Source: Bacteroidales bacterium
GTDB taxonomy: Bacteria; Bacteroidota; Bacteroidia; Bacteroidales; UBA932
Length of the DNA: 64,000 nucleotides
Assembly: GCA_028690215.1 (NCBI GenBank)
Contig: JAQVBQ010000001.1
Coordinates: 1-64,000 of the forward strand
Direction: 5' to 3'
This document shows, piece after piece, positions 9,433-18,316 of the stretch. The first letter of the stretch is position 1; every line of letters begins with the position of its first letter. The notes beneath the pieces are model-generated. The model saw only the letters and a program-made list of their open reading frames with translations, made no database searches and had not been told where the DNA came from. The translations under genes and the position numbers were made by a program.

Positions 9433-9661
9433 GAAACACGACTCCCTCGGGAAAGCCGACAAGGTTATGTCAGTTATATTCTTGTCCGGCACTCTGCTTT
9501 TCGGCTTGTCGGCATTAGTGAGGATCTTTTTTATAGAAGATCACAACTTCCCGCTGATTATGATTATTCTGCAAATTGTATCCACATTTTTCCTGCTCAT
9601 CTCTGCAGGTTGGTGTCTGGGAAGGTGGGTGAATCCGTACGGGATTCTTATGAAGAAATAA
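9419..9661 (+). CDS. Small membrane protein of unknown function
   Basis: Overlaps the upstream CDS by 14 nt; two predicted TM segments. Confidence 0.6.
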   Translation: MKEFKKHDSLGKADKVMSVIFLSGTLLFGLSALVRIFFIEDHNFPLIMIILQIVSTFFLLISAGWCLGRWVNPYGILMKK

Positions 9662-9663
9662 TT

Positions 9664-9786
9664 AGTGGCACAGATTTTTGCATTTACTTCATTATAAACA
9701 CATTGCTAAAAACCACCGATGCAAAATCCCCCAGCTTAAAGACACATGTATCTGCAAATCAAATAAATGCAAAAATCTGTGCCACT
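9664..9786. repeat. Palindromic repeat family B, copy B1
   Basis: 23-bp perfect inverted repeat agtggcacagatttttgcattta (9664-9686) / taaatgcaaaaatctgtgccact (9764-9786). Confidence 0.9.
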
Positions 9787-10226
9787 GAAACCAAATCCTC
9801 AGGAGAAAGATAAAGCTGCAGCCCGCGCTTGCCTGCGCTTACATAAATCTTGTCGAAATTTTTGCATGAGTGGTGAATGTATGTGGGAAAGTGCTTCTTC
9901 ATTCCAATCGGAGAACAGGCTCCTCTGATATAACCGGTTACAGAGAGGAGATCCTTCATCGGAATCAGGTCACAATTCTTATTGCCCGATACCTTTGCGG
10001 CAAGTTTGAGGTCCAGTTCATCAGCTCCCGGAATCACACAAACGAAATAACCGCTCTTGTCGCCTTTGAGGACAAGTGTCTTGAAAACCTTCTCCACCGG
10101 CTCTCCGAGCTGCTCTGCAACGTGAACGGCGCTAAGATCCTCCTCATCCACCTCGTAGGGGATCAATTCATATTCAATAGCTGCCTTGTCAAGGAGTCTG
10201 GCAGCATTTGTCTTCTCAATTTTCAT
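9759..10226 (-). CDS. ybaK: YbaK/EbsC-family aminoacyl-tRNA deacylase, C-terminus provided by repeat B1
   Basis: TLVLKGDKSGYFVCVIPGADELDLKLAAKVSGNK, GYIRGACSPIGMKK, YVSAGKRGLQLYLSPEDLV; the last residues VAQIFAFI read through the B1 arm. Confidence 0.93.
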   Translation of the reverse strand: MKIEKTNAARLLDKAAIEYELIPYEVDEEDLSAVHVAEQLGEPVEKVFKTLVLKGDKSGYFVCVIPGADELDLKLAAKVSGNKNCDLIPMKDLLSVTGYIRGACSPIGMKKHFPTYIHHSCKNFDKIYVSAGKRGLQLYLSPEDLVSVAQIFAFI

Positions 10227-10866
10227 GTTTTTTTACCATGGCCACAGCCCTTGCAGGAGATCCGTCACTATCCTTGATTTTGAGAGGAAGACAAACTAAT
10301 GTGAAATTTTTACCCATCAATTTATCAAGGTTGCAAAGGTTTTCAATTATGATCATATCGCTGCCGAGAAGCAGCTTGTGATTGACCAGATCCTGAGCAG
10401 AGACCGGGTCTGCAGAGATTGAGTCGTACCCGACACCTTTCAGGTTACGTTGAGTCAGCCAGATTGCGGCCTCGTGAGTCAATACCGGGAAATCCCTGTA
10501 GTAATCCTCACTCCCCCATTTTGAATCCCATCCTGAATAAAATAGAAGAAAATCAACCTGAGTCATCTCCTCCTCATACCGTGAAACAAAAGTCTCATCA
10601 ATAATGCCCCCGGGACAGACACTTACATCTATCACCATAGCTTCACCAACGAACTTGTCTGCCCCAAACTTGTCAAGAGATTTCTTACCTGCAAGTATAT
10701 GACAAGGAGCATCAATATGGGTTCCTGTGTGAGAATAGAAGGTTATGAGCTTCTCTGCGAATCCCTCCCACTCAACACTTGTGGCCTGTAATATAGTTGG
10801 CTGCCCGGTGCCCGGATAAACCGGCATCTCAGACGAAATGGTCTGAGTAAGGTCAATAATCTTCAT
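10216..10866 (-). CDS. Cyclase family protein (kynurenine formamidase-like)
   Basis: SHTGTHIDAPCHI motif, IIDLTQTISSEMPVYPG start. Confidence 0.9.
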   Translation of the reverse strand: MKIIDLTQTISSEMPVYPGTGQPTILQATSVEWEGFAEKLITFYSHTGTHIDAPCHILAGKKSLDKFGADKFVGEAMVIDVSVCPGGIIDETFVSRYEEEMTQVDFLLFYSGWDSKWGSEDYYRDFPVLTHEAAIWLTQRNLKGVGYDSISADPVSAQDLVNHKLLLGSDMIIIENLCNLDKLMGKNFTLVCLPLKIKDSDGSPARAVAMVKKHEN

Positions 10867-10872
10867 TCTTCT

Positions 10873-11220
10873 CTATTTACCTATTGAGGCCTGATCAGGA
10901 TAAATCTCAAATATTTTGCTGAAACCGGAAATGTCAAAAATCTCCTTGATTGAGTTCTGCATACCAAAGAGTTTGAACTTGCCTCCTGAGGCCATCATCT
11001 TTTTCTGGATAACCAAAAAGACCCTAAGCCCCGAGCTGCTGATGTAGTTCATTTCAGAGCAATCCATAAGGATTGTCTTAATTTCATCTGTAATAGCGTT
11101 ATTGACCGAGCTCTCAAACTCCCCGTAATTTGTGGTATCCACCCTTCCCTCGATCTTTAACAGTACTTCACTACCGTTTTTCTCTGCTGTAAGTTTCATG
11201 TCAGTAAATATTTTATACAA
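10873..11220 (-). CDS. STAS-domain anti-sigma factor antagonist
   Basis: EGRVDTTNYGEFES..ILMDCSEMNYISSSGLRVFLVIQKKM. Confidence 0.9.
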   Translation of the reverse strand: MYKIFTDMKLTAEKNGSEVLLKIEGRVDTTNYGEFESSVNNAITDEIKTILMDCSEMNYISSSGLRVFLVIQKKMMASGGKFKLFGMQNSIKEIFDISGFSKIFEIYPDQASIGK

Positions 11221-11238
11221 ATATATTTATAAATTCAA

Positions 11239-14184
11239 TCAATCACCCAGTAACTTCAAAGATAACATAATCTGATCCTTTCCGCCAAATCCCTTTTCAA
11301 ATCTCCGAGCGTAACCGACAGACCATGTTGTTTTAAGATACGAGAAAGCAACCACCTGAATATCAAGCTGTGCACCAAGGTTAAAAAGGTGCCTTATCTT
11401 ATCACTCTTGTCAAAATCTGTCATAAGATGTGTTGTAAAAAGAGCGGTTTTTATGAATGTCGGATACAACCATGTCGTTCCAACATTATTCAGGCGAATG
11501 GGACGAAGGTTCAACTCACCCATAGTCTTTACATAGTTGTATGCCGGAACCTCATCGATCTCAGCACCCGGAAAGGCCAGCACATTGCGGTACTGTTCTG
11601 ATGGCTGCCAATCCACATAGTTGTTCCGGAATCCTCCGAAGTAAAAATGTGAAAGGCCTGAAGACCTCTTCCCGAACGAGAGCCCTATGCTGTTGCGGAT
11701 CCAGAAACTGGAGTTACGGATAAAAGGTATAAGGAATCCCGCATCCTGACTGGAAACCACTGACGGATAAAACTTTTTCTGTGCGAGATATTGTGTAGAA
11801 CTTATCTCCCAACTGTAACCCTTCTCTTCCATAACACCTCCGAGACTCTTTCTGAACTTTGAAATTCCATAGGAGATAGTTGCAGCCTGCATGCTGCGTA
11901 TTGGCGTACCTACGTTCTGATATTGTGGCAAAACCTCCAGATCTCCGTAGGTGTGTACTCCGAAGCTGTACCAACTCTTCTTTGGAGATTTCAGAGAGTT
12001 ATCCTTTTTGTAATCCAGACCTATCGAGTAGCCTGCACGGCTTCTCCTTGTGGGTCCGAAAATGTCGTAGAAGTGGGTTTTGTTGTAATTGGCAGTAAGT
12101 TGCCAGTTCCAGTACTTCCACTCCAGCATCGCATGTATCTTTTGTTTCGTCTCATAGTTGCTCCATGGAGAAACAGCTATAAATATATTCAGGTTGCTTA
12201 GTCCTATCGGATCTCTCCAGTCCATGCGGTAACCTGCTGCAATAGTCTTCTTGTACCCGCCCAGATCAGGATAGGCAGACGAGAATCTCATCTCCTTCAA
12301 CGGAGAATAGCTTGACTCCACAGCGTTGATTGTGTCGCCGTCAATCCGGGAAGCCGGAGGTAATGACCACTTCTCAACCATTGGACACTTTTCGTGAATC
12401 CTGTTTCCCAAAAAGGAGATTGCATTTGCATCCTCGATTACCTTTGCCGGAATAGTCCCCGGAATCATACCGTCCCTGTGAAACTTGAGTACAATCAGAG
12501 AGTCCCTGCTGATCTGTACGGGCATGAACATTCCTGTTTCAGTGTTTGACAAAAGCTCGAATCTCTTGTCTGACAGATTGATGCGCCAGACATTTGAAAC
12601 GCCGGTATAATATGATGTCCCGACAACAGAGCTGTCGTTATCCGCAAACTTGAACTGGCTCAGCGTGTTATCACTCATTGAGTAGAGAGTTTCCATGTTC
12701 TGTTTCCCCTTTTCGAGCTCTTTAATGTCTATCATTACCAGAGACTGCTCTCCCTTCACTCCCGAGAGCGATGCAATCAGCTTCTCCCCGCTTCCGGAAA
12801 TGTCAAGGTCGAAAAAAACTTTGCCAAAAGGTGCTGTGTACATTGGAATCACCTTGTCGTAAGGTTCGGGAATCATGACAAGAATTGAGTATCCGTTATC
12901 ATGTTGTACACCCCAGATGCTGTTGTCAGCCCCGTTGAACACGAGCTCGCCGGTTCTTGTCATCTCTTTCAGAATCCTCTTTTTCCCGGTTTTGATATCT
13001 ATCTCAACAAGACTCCGGTACTTTGCATTGTTCTCTGTTATAAAAAGCTTCTCCCTCTTCTGGTCGTAAGCAAGATGCGTTGTGTAATACAACTCGGGAG
13101 AGTCCAGAACGGCAAGTTTCCTGATTTTTCCGGAATAACGGTCAATCTCTACTACCTGAGATATGGCTCCGGGATGGTTCACAGCAGCATATATCTTGCC
13201 TGTCGTGCCGTTGTATGCAAACCTTGAGACACTGCCGAGAGGCTTTGCTGTAACAGGATTAAATTCTGTCAAAGGGTACTCTTTTATTGTAGCTATATTC
13301 TCCTTCTGGAACTCATTCTCCCAACTCTTCCAATCATTCCAGACACCTCTTACCGATTTTCCGTAGACCTTTCTGAACTGACCGGCATAGAATGATTTGC
13401 TGTCATCACTCCTGTTGTAAAACTGCAATAACTTGTCAATTCCGTATTTATCGGCAAGATATGACACAAACCGGGTCCCGTAGAGGTAAGAGTTTGCCCC
13501 GACCTGAAAATCTATGGTTGTACCCTCTGTCTCAAGCCCTACCAGAGAGTAGAGAGGCTTCTCCTCATTGATTATGCTGCGGAAATACATCTCGTCATAG
13601 TTGCCCATAGCTCTACCGAGTCCACCGGACATCCATGTCTCCATAAAGCAGGCAATCCCCTCGTGATACCATCGGGGAGAGTACCATCTCGGCGCTGTCA
13701 GGTAGCTCCATACAGCAGAGAGAGGCATCTCCTCGTCTCTTCTGATCTTCCCCATCATAAGCCGTCTGAACATAAGGTCTCGTTTGTTTGGCTTATCTGC
13801 CATGACGACATGGGTGAGTTCGTGGTTGAAGAGCCATTGAAACCTCTCACTCGATGGGATGATACTAAATGCAAAGCTGTATGGTTCAATTCCCAACTGA
13901 ACCTGGTTGAATGGCATAATCAGAGCACCACCATGCCCCATATCCTGAAAATCATTCAGAATGACATAGGTGGTAGTGTCTCTGTAACCCCACAAATCGG
14001 AATGAAACCTCATTGCATTGCGAAACGTCTGGGATACATGGGGGACAAGATTTGTGTACCTCTTCCCGAAATATATCAGGTCCAGGTTGTCAACCTTATG
14101 TTGTTGAATCATCTGAGCCTTAATACTTCCTGAGCAGATAAGCAAAGCAACAGGTAACAATACCTTTAGAATCGTCTTGTTCAA
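11239..14184 (-). CDS. Large secreted protein with gluzincin-like protease region and beta-propeller-like/outer-membrane C-terminus
   Basis: Signal peptide, NHELTHVV then WYHEGIACFMETW spacing, propeller-like repeats, beta-rich C-terminus. Confidence 0.7.
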   Translation of the reverse strand: MNKTILKVLLPVALLICSGSIKAQMIQQHKVDNLDLIYFGKRYTNLVPHVSQTFRNAMRFHSDLWGYRDTTTYVILNDFQDMGHGGALIMPFNQVQLGIEPYSFAFSIIPSSERFQWLFNHELTHVVMADKPNKRDLMFRRLMMGKIRRDEEMPLSAVWSYLTAPRWYSPRWYHEGIACFMETWMSGGLGRAMGNYDEMYFRSIINEEKPLYSLVGLETEGTTIDFQVGANSYLYGTRFVSYLADKYGIDKLLQFYNRSDDSKSFYAGQFRKVYGKSVRGVWNDWKSWENEFQKENIATIKEYPLTEFNPVTAKPLGSVSRFAYNGTTGKIYAAVNHPGAISQVVEIDRYSGKIRKLAVLDSPELYYTTHLAYDQKREKLFITENNAKYRSLVEIDIKTGKKRILKEMTRTGELVFNGADNSIWGVQHDNGYSILVMIPEPYDKVIPMYTAPFGKVFFDLDISGSGEKLIASLSGVKGEQSLVMIDIKELEKGKQNMETLYSMSDNTLSQFKFADNDSSVVGTSYYTGVSNVWRINLSDKRFELLSNTETGMFMPVQISRDSLIVLKFHRDGMIPGTIPAKVIEDANAISFLGNRIHEKCPMVEKWSLPPASRIDGDTINAVESSYSPLKEMRFSSAYPDLGGYKKTIAAGYRMDWRDPIGLSNLNIFIAVSPWSNYETKQKIHAMLEWKYWNWQLTANYNKTHFYDIFGPTRRSRAGYSIGLDYKKDNSLKSPKKSWYSFGVHTYGDLEVLPQYQNVGTPIRSMQAATISYGISKFRKSLGGVMEEKGYSWEISSTQYLAQKKFYPSVVSSQDAGFLIPFIRNSSFWIRNSIGLSFGKRSSGLSHFYFGGFRNNYVDWQPSEQYRNVLAFPGAEIDEVPAYNYVKTMGELNLRPIRLNNVGTTWLYPTFIKTALFTTHLMTDFDKSDKIRHLFNLGAQLDIQVVAFSYLKTTWSVGYARRFEKGFGGKDQIMLSLKLLGD

Positions 14185-14202
14185 AACAGAGGAAATTCAA
14201 AA

Positions 14203-15177
14203 TTAAATCCTATTCATTCCCAAGCTCTCCATATCGTTGACGAGTCCTAAGGTTTCGCTGTCAAAAGCTATGAGACCAAGCTTTTCGACATCATAAATCC
14301 CTAGATGCTCAATATCCATCATTCCCAAAGAGGATGCGTCCAAATATATAATGTTCAGTTTCTCAAAACTATCAAACCCTAATTTTTCCTGATCTGTAAA
14401 ACCTGCTCCAAGACGCTCAGAATCTTCTATCTCTATACCTTTTAGAGACTCCATGTCCTTAGTGATGCTCTCCTCTATGTTTATCCCGCCGGCTGCAGGC
14501 ATAACGCTTCCGAACATAACCTTTTTGTCAAAGTATTTCATAAGAACCTTGTCCTGGAAAACAAGGGCATTGCCAACCTGATTTCTCACCAATAGGTCGT
14601 GGGCTAGCTTTATCTGCTTGTCGGCAGATTTCTCTTTTGTAATATATTGCTCAAGACCTGAAATAAGATTCAACACAGCATTGTTGCCATAATTCATCTG
14701 TGCAATAGTCTCTTTTGCCCTGGTAACAGAGTGCCTGAGAAGTACCGGATTGATCCCCTTTGCATTGCTGCACGCAACAACGGTTAAAAGAAAGTTTGGT
14801 TTTGATGTTTCCAGAAATGTCCTGAACTTCTCCACGCTTGATAGCAATTCAGGATTTTTAGCCTTGAAGTTTTTCTCTTTTTCGATCTCTGCTGCTGCCT
14901 GATTTAAGACCGCCGAAAGCTGGACAGCCTTCACATACTGCAACTGCATATATTTCATTATATTGCTTGCCATAAGCGTATCAGTAACAATCTGATCCCT
15001 GAGGCGGATATCCTCCTCCGAGGCTTTTGCATTCCGGTAATTATTCACTTTTCCTACCGTTCCTGAAAGTTCATCACTGTCTATCTTAGGGTAATTAACA
15101 GATATCCCGATCAGAAAACCGGCCACTAAAGCCAGTAAAATTGCAGATGCAACAAAAATGTTACTTTTAGTTTTCAT
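14203..15177 (-). CDS. Single-pass membrane/secreted protein with C-terminal degenerate xLG repeats
   Basis: N-terminal hydrophobic segment; C-terminus SERLG/QEKLG/FEKLN/SSLG/EHLG/EKLG/ETLG/ESLG. Confidence 0.7.
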   Translation of the reverse strand: MKTKSNIFVASAILLALVAGFLIGISVNYPKIDSDELSGTVGKVNNYRNAKASEEDIRLRDQIVTDTLMASNIMKYMQLQYVKAVQLSAVLNQAAAEIEKEKNFKAKNPELLSSVEKFRTFLETSKPNFLLTVVACSNAKGINPVLLRHSVTRAKETIAQMNYGNNAVLNLISGLEQYITKEKSADKQIKLAHDLLVRNQVGNALVFQDKVLMKYFDKKVMFGSVMPAAGGINIEESITKDMESLKGIEIEDSERLGAGFTDQEKLGFDSFEKLNIIYLDASSLGMMDIEHLGIYDVEKLGLIAFDSETLGLVNDMESLGMNRI

Positions 15178-15183
15178 AGATGT

Positions 15184-16137
15184 TTATTTTAATAAGTTAA
15201 GTTTCCATAAATCCCGGTAATTCATACTCAGCAAAGGCATGAGAGTTATCTCACCCACCTTCCCTATTCTCTTTTTGAGAGCCTTTAGTTCTGCCAGCTT
15301 TATATCAATATCATCCTCAACAACCACGGGAAAATCATTCTCGCGGAGCATCAGGTTTCTTTTTGCCTTTATAGAGAGTTCCAGATAAAGCTGTATATAA
15401 CAATATAAATCCAGTATACTCTCCGGAGGAAAGCTTGTTTTAAGGGAGTCAAGATATTTACCGGCCTTGGTTGAGAGCATCTCTCCCCTGTTCATCATGT
15501 TTAGCAGGGCTACCTCACTGCTGAACTCCACCTCAAGCCAATTATGCAACTTCTGTTCTGAATATCTGAAGATAAGAATGAACAGTGCTGCAAGCAATAC
15601 GACTATTCCCAATGTCTGCAAAACAGGGTTTATGTAGAAAAGATTGAATGTGTAATGAATTATAGAAACAGCAATAAAAGCTAAGATCAGAAAGACGATT
15701 CCATTTTTGTCAAGATTCTTGCCAAAAACAACAATCATTGCCACTATTGCGGTACAGCCGCCATGCATGAATGCAGTGCCGAATCCCCTTATTATCCATG
15801 TCAGGATAGATGCTTCCGGCATGGCATGGAGGTAGAATAGATTTTCGGCTAGTGCAAATCCGGCTCCTGATGCAAACCCGTATATGGCGGCATCAATTAT
15901 GAATCCCACTTTTCCTCTCCTGATAAGATATAATACAAATGACGCTTTCAGCAGCTCCTCTGCCATGGGTGCAAATATGGGATGTGAGACTTTTAGAAGG
16001 TATAAAAGAATGGCAATCAGAGCGCCCCACATCAGTGAAGCAAAAAGTACCCCTTTGAATACCAGCTTAAAGCTATCCAAAAGAAATAAGAAAAACAGGA
16101 AAACGAGTACAGGGAATATACTGAAAAGGATCTCCAT
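15184..16137 (-). CDS. PrsW family intramembrane metalloprotease
   Basis: FAPMAEELLKASF, GFASGAGFALAENLFY and FGTAFMHGG motifs, multiple TM segments. Confidence 0.9.
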   Translation of the reverse strand: MEILFSIFPVLVFLFFLFLLDSFKLVFKGVLFASLMWGALIAILLYLLKVSHPIFAPMAEELLKASFVLYLIRRGKVGFIIDAAIYGFASGAGFALAENLFYLHAMPEASILTWIIRGFGTAFMHGGCTAIVAMIVVFGKNLDKNGIVFLILAFIAVSIIHYTFNLFYINPVLQTLGIVVLLAALFILIFRYSEQKLHNWLEVEFSSEVALLNMMNRGEMLSTKAGKYLDSLKTSFPPESILDLYCYIQLYLELSIKAKRNLMLRENDFPVVVEDDIDIKLAELKALKKRIGKVGEITLMPLLSMNYRDLWKLNLLK

Positions 16138-16173
16138 ATATCATTTTTACCCTATAAATATAAGGAGATTTTT

Positions 16174-16956
16174 TCAGAGAGAGAGTTTCTCCTTGAGGAA
16201 TTTGTATCCGGTTGTACTTGCCTTGAGAGTGTTGCCATCCTTCAGGTATACGTTGTAGCTCTCTTTTCCGAATAGCTCGACCCTGGCAATAACCTCCGAG
16301 TTGACAATGCATGAGCGGTGAATCCTGACAAATGCAGGAGGAAGGTGTGACTCGAAGTACTTCATTGTCTGCTCCTTTATATACCTCCCCTTTGCTGTTA
16401 CAAGTATGACATAATCACCATAAGCCTGGATGTAGTGAACCTCTTCCACATGTACAATGTGTATCTGAGTACCCTCCTTGACCGATATCCTTGAGACAAG
16501 ATCCTCCTCGGGAGATGGTGCTACAGCCTCCTTAAGCTCCTGTTCAACCTCGGTCATCTGAGATTTTCCAACAATCTGGCCATACCACATCAGCAGAACA
16601 ACCCAGCAGAATATACCATATATCACCATCAGCGGAACCTGTACGAGAAAGTGTTTCGGCTGCTCTATGCCACACAACAGAAGGGCCACAAATGCCCCGG
16701 TGAGGCTAACAAGCAGCACCAGAATTGCCATCACCACCTTACCCGGAATCGAGGAGATGTAGCTGTTGATGTACCAGTACATGTACCCGGAGGCGGCCTG
16801 GATAAGTCCGAAAGTCATGCCGGCCGCCGCCGCACTGCACAATGAGAGACCACCGTAATAGAAAATCAGGAACGAGAGCAGCAATGCGGATAAAAGCGCT
16901 ATTGCCACTCCAGATTCTCTCCTGACCAATGTTTCTGTTAAAGGGTGTTGACTCAT
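16174..16956 (-). CDS. LytTR-domain transcriptional regulator with membrane-embedded N-terminus
   Basis: VEEVHYIQAYGDYVILVTAKGRYIKEQTMKYFESHLPPAFVRIHRSCIVN; four TM segments N-terminal. Confidence 0.9.
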   Translation of the reverse strand: MSQHPLTETLVRRESGVAIALLSALLLSFLIFYYGGLSLCSAAAAGMTFGLIQAASGYMYWYINSYISSIPGKVVMAILVLLVSLTGAFVALLLCGIEQPKHFLVQVPLMVIYGIFCWVVLLMWYGQIVGKSQMTEVEQELKEAVAPSPEEDLVSRISVKEGTQIHIVHVEEVHYIQAYGDYVILVTAKGRYIKEQTMKYFESHLPPAFVRIHRSCIVNSEVIARVELFGKESYNVYLKDGNTLKASTTGYKFLKEKLSL

Positions 16957-16973
16957 TCTTTTTCTTTAATATA

Positions 16974-17726
16974 TCAGCTTTTGATCTCTATTCCGCCAAA
17001 GGTGTTGCTTCCCCTGATTATCAACTTGTGCTCGAAATCAATGTTCTCCCTTGAGGTGAAACGTTTGTCATCACTACCTCCGGCAACGTTGCTGGTCTTG
17101 ATATCGACAAACCATGAAGATGGAACATATATCTCAATACCACCGAATGTGCTGTCAAGGTCTATATAGGTCTCCGGTGCGGCCAGAGATGTACGTCTGA
17201 GATCAAGCACTGTTCCGCCGAATGTGTTTGAAATCTTTGCACCCTTGAACACAGGATCCAGGACAATCTGGCGTACCGATCCGAATGTGTTGGAAGAGGT
17301 TACAAAACCATCATCGTTTCTGGAAACGCCCCCTCCATTGTTCTGCGATCTGTCTCTCCTGTATGTTCCGCAGCAGGTGCCACTCTTTCCTATGTTGAAA
17401 AGCAAGCCTACACCCACTATTACAAAGATAACAGGCCAATATGTGCCGAGCCAGTCATGAGGATATCCGATGACTCTAGGCAGAAGGAAAAATGCGCCGA
17501 TGCCTACCAGAATAAATCCAGCAGTGTCGTTTCTCTTGATAAACTGGCTGATTCCAATTACTATAAGTAGCATCTGCCATGATATCAATATACGGAACAG
17601 GTTGTAATCCACCAGACCCATATTTCTGCCTATCAGCAGGACTCCGACGGCAATAAAGCATAAGGCGACAAGTAAGGGGTTCAGCCATCCCTGGTTAAAT
17701 CTCCTTGGTTTTTCAATTACATGCAT
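16974..17726 (-). CDS. LiaF/DUF5668-type membrane protein
   Basis: Several TM segments followed by repeated FGG motifs (SNTFGGTVLDLRR, STFGGIEIYVPSSW, SNTFGGIEIKS). Start placed at MHVIEK rather than the ORF start at 17786. Confidence 0.78.
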   Translation of the reverse strand: MHVIEKPRRFNQGWLNPLLVALCFIAVGVLLIGRNMGLVDYNLFRILISWQMLLIVIGISQFIKRNDTAGFILVGIGAFFLLPRVIGYPHDWLGTYWPVIFVIVGVGLLFNIGKSGTCCGTYRRDRSQNNGGGVSRNDDGFVTSSNTFGSVRQIVLDPVFKGAKISNTFGGTVLDLRRTSLAAPETYIDLDSTFGGIEIYVPSSWFVDIKTSNVAGGSDDKRFTSRENIDFEHKLIIRGSNTFGGIEIKS

Positions 17727-17900
17727 AATCGTGTTTGTTTTAAAGTTTGATGCAAAAGTATCCCCCGCTGCCGCCCGGAACAACACTTTTTCGTCATTTT
17801 ACGGCAAAAAATCGTTGAATCGCCGGATTTCCCCGATAAAAATAGAAAATTATATGGTACTTTTAGCATTCAAAATCACATTTAAACACAATCAGGTCAG

Positions 17901-18314
17901 ATGAAAAGAGCTATATTTACCATTGCAGCCATATTGTTATGCCTTACACTCAAGGCACAATACAACAAAGAGATTATAAGAGAGGTATTAATGCAGAGCG
18001 ACACCACTTACTCCGGTCAGAATATTAACTTTCCTGCAGGAAATGCCGCAATCTCGATAACTAAAGTAATAATCCCCAAAGGTACCTCAACAGGTTGGCA
18101 CAAACATGAAAACCATGTTTTTGCTTATGTAAAGCAGGGAACACTTACTCTTGAAGTTGAAAACGGATGCAACAGGGAGTTCAAACAAGATTCCACAATC
18201 GCCGAGGTTGTTAACCTGTCGCACAATGGTGTGAACCGAGGAGATGAAGATGTGGTTCTGATCGTATTCCAGACTTTGCCGGGTAAGAACCGGACGTTGC
18301 CGGGCAAGAAGTAG
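17901..18314 (+). CDS. Secreted cupin-domain protein
   Basis: PKGTSTGWHKHENHVFAYVKQGTLTLEVENG; signal peptide. Confidence 0.85.
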   Translation: MKRAIFTIAAILLCLTLKAQYNKEIIREVLMQSDTTYSGQNINFPAGNAAISITKVIIPKGTSTGWHKHENHVFAYVKQGTLTLEVENGCNREFKQDSTIAEVVNLSHNGVNRGDEDVVLIVFQTLPGKNRTLPGKK

Positions 18315-18316
18315 TC

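Noticed and set aside
9664-9686. TGGCAC...TTGC in repeat B1 resembles a sigma-54 -24/-12 promoter
   Set aside because: The GG-to-GC spacing is 11 nt, not the required 10, and copies B2 and B3 lack TTGC altogether. The motif is part of the repeat terminus.
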